Source of the DNA: Glebionis coronaria
Lineage: Eukaryota > Streptophyta > Magnoliopsida > Asterales > Asteraceae
Reading direction: 5' to 3'
Assembly (NCBI GenBank): GCA_025667525.1
Contig: CM046876.1
Location: 23,585,224-23,649,223, forward strand
Length of the DNA stretch: 64,000 bases
The translations under genes and the position numbers were made by a program. Below the pieces are notes generated by a model. The model was not told the origin of the DNA. It did no database searches and was given only the letters and a program-made list of their open reading frames with translations. Positions 62,491-64,000 of this stretch are shown one piece after another (within the stretch, counting starts at the first letter, position 1; every line of letters starts with the position of its first letter).

Positions 62491-64000
62491 TGTAACACCC
62501 CCAAATTTTTACAACTCAGTACAGCGGAAGACTCGTTGGTGTTACGGGATAGCACATTACTCACATCATAAACAACGCATAAAAATCACGTCGTTAAATA
62601 ATAAAAGCATTTTCATTCATAAATATCAAAGTTACATCGGTCCCAAGTCATTATATTGCGTACAAAGTTTTACAAAGTATTTGAATGGAGAAATATTATT
62701 TAGGTGCGGGCCATGAATTCTTGTTGTCTTCCCGAGAATTACCTTCAAGTACCTGAGATAAAACATGTTAAAAGAAAAGGTCAGCGATAACGCCGAGTGA
62801 ATTCATAGAGTTTAATAAAATCCATCAATATCGTATCAGTATAAAATTATTACTGAAAATCATTTTGTACAAATCATTTTGAATAGGCCATAAAATAGCC
62901 AAATTCATTTTATACAAATCCTTATCGAAAATCATAATATAGGCATTTGCCTTAAAAATCATTATACGAGCCAATGTCGTAAAAACATCGTACAATACGT
63001 CTTATGACGTTGTATGAAAATAAAAACCGTTATATGAATATGGTTATGAAAACCAAAACACGAACATAATATCAATAGTATGACCCTGTATTGCTAGTCA
63101 GGCAATACGTCGTAATTCTGAGCGTCTAGTAGTATTTCGTTAGTCTGGATTATTATAAGCCGCATGACATTGTTACCTTACTAAACCAACAACGGGTAGC
63201 TAACCCGATACCAATTTTGCCCATCTAAAGTAGCGTGTCGTCACAAAGGTCACGCTATGGAAATCTTCTCATACATAAATTCGCTTACCAATCAATGTGG
63301 CATGACGGGGATCAACCGTCAAGGCGCGAACTGGGGTGATCGTCCCCAAATAGTACTATTAAATGCATAAGCGTCTACCAAATCCCGGTAGTTCACAATT
63401 CATGCTAATGGGACTTTTAGTGACATAACCTAACTTTAATAATCCATTTAATTTCATCTATCGGGTCCTTTAATCATTTATCGGGTCATACAATCAGGTC
63501 ATTCAATCATTCGGGTCCAAAATCAATAAACAAACAATCGGGACATATGGCGTCCAATTTTATAAAAACTAACATGTTATCTCCCTCGCGGGTTTATAAA
63601 ACATTTACAAAAACATTTAAAAGAGTGTGAGGCTATGAACTCACGTTGATGTGGGAAGGCGGGTTATCGGCAATTCGGACGTACGGTACGTGCTTCAGTC
63701 ACGGAAACCTAGACAAATAATACTCGTCTTAGACTTATGTCCAATGACTTTATAAAAATAACAATTATGTATACATATGATGATTATTTATATATGATGA
63801 TCAAGTGGGTTTACATATTCTCGTTTACTCATTTTAGTGTTATATGTCGATAACGTTTATACCAGTTTACTAGTTTTACCTATTTACCTGTTTTAAGTCC
63901 AATAAACTTATTATAAGTTCTTTAACTTGTTTTAATCCATTTTATACTTATATTATCAGTATCTATACTTTCCATGTTGGGCCCAAATGGGTTAAGCCCA
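62491..64000 (-). repeat. 5' LTR of element E, truncated by the window
   Basis: It starts TGTAACACCC and parallels 53292-54802 to the last base of the window. Differences are mainly transitions. Confidence 0.9.

Larger units (their letters stand above)
53292..64000 (-). mobile_element. Ty3/gypsy element E (5' LTR runs off the window)
   Basis: The same LTR sequence starts at 53292 and 62491, both TGTAACACCC. A minus-strand primer site precedes the right copy, so the right copy is the 5' LTR. RT (59480-59680) and INT (about 57640-58140) remnants are in minus-strand, gypsy order. The two LTR copies differ at only about 20 positions over 1.5 kb by eye, while the interior is badly decayed. Confidence 0.86.

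Overview
The window looks like heterochromatic plant nuclear DNA. It is AT-rich, has no host gene that I can identify, and is built almost entirely from nested LTR retrotransposons. The Gag and Pol sequences, and an extra open reading frame found after pol in three separate elements, resemble repeat proteins I remember as very abundant in Asteraceae (daisy family) genomes. Asteraceae is therefore my best guess for the source. It is inference from memory, not a search result.

Left block (1-19776): a Ty1/copia element C (minus strand; pol C-terminus plus extra ORF) is interrupted by element A' (plus strand). A' is interrupted by a small non-coding LTR element F (plus). F is interrupted in its 5' LTR by element A (minus), whose 3' end lies left of the window. 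A is nearly intact: a 964-codon Gag, and a Pol with one in-frame stop. A' and A belong to one family. A' shows what lies 3' of pol in that family: about 1.2 kb of non-coding DNA, a roughly 3 kb accessory ORF (here called aORF), then the LTR.

Middle block (19777-42840): a decayed minus-strand Ty3/gypsy element G0 (pol remnants 19790-21480, primer site and 2.6 kb 5' LTR at 24751-27344) abuts copia element B (plus). B is split by a complete Ty3/gypsy element G1 (30272-40249) with 2.9 kb LTRs and an AATAT target-site duplication. B's own aORF is cut at 42840 by copia element D.

Right block (42841-64000): element D (plus; 300 bp 5' LTR, primer site, a leader with about 20 copies of ATTGCGA, and a decayed gag-pol) is interrupted in its 3' region by the minus-strand Ty3/gypsy element E, whose 5' LTR runs off the right edge.

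The most interesting signal is a set of short lineage-specific motifs repeated many times in and around each element: GCG(T/C)TGACA(AG) in A/A'/F, GTACCG(C/T)T in B, CTCCTAGTG in C, ATTGCGA in D and AAGACA(C/T) in G1. Elements A', B and C also share an aORF of unknown function with two conserved domains. A transposon-encoded factor that recognises its own family's motif, as VANC proteins do for VANDAL transposons, would explain both facts. It is a hypothesis. No rRNA gene, tRNA gene or CRISPR array was seen.
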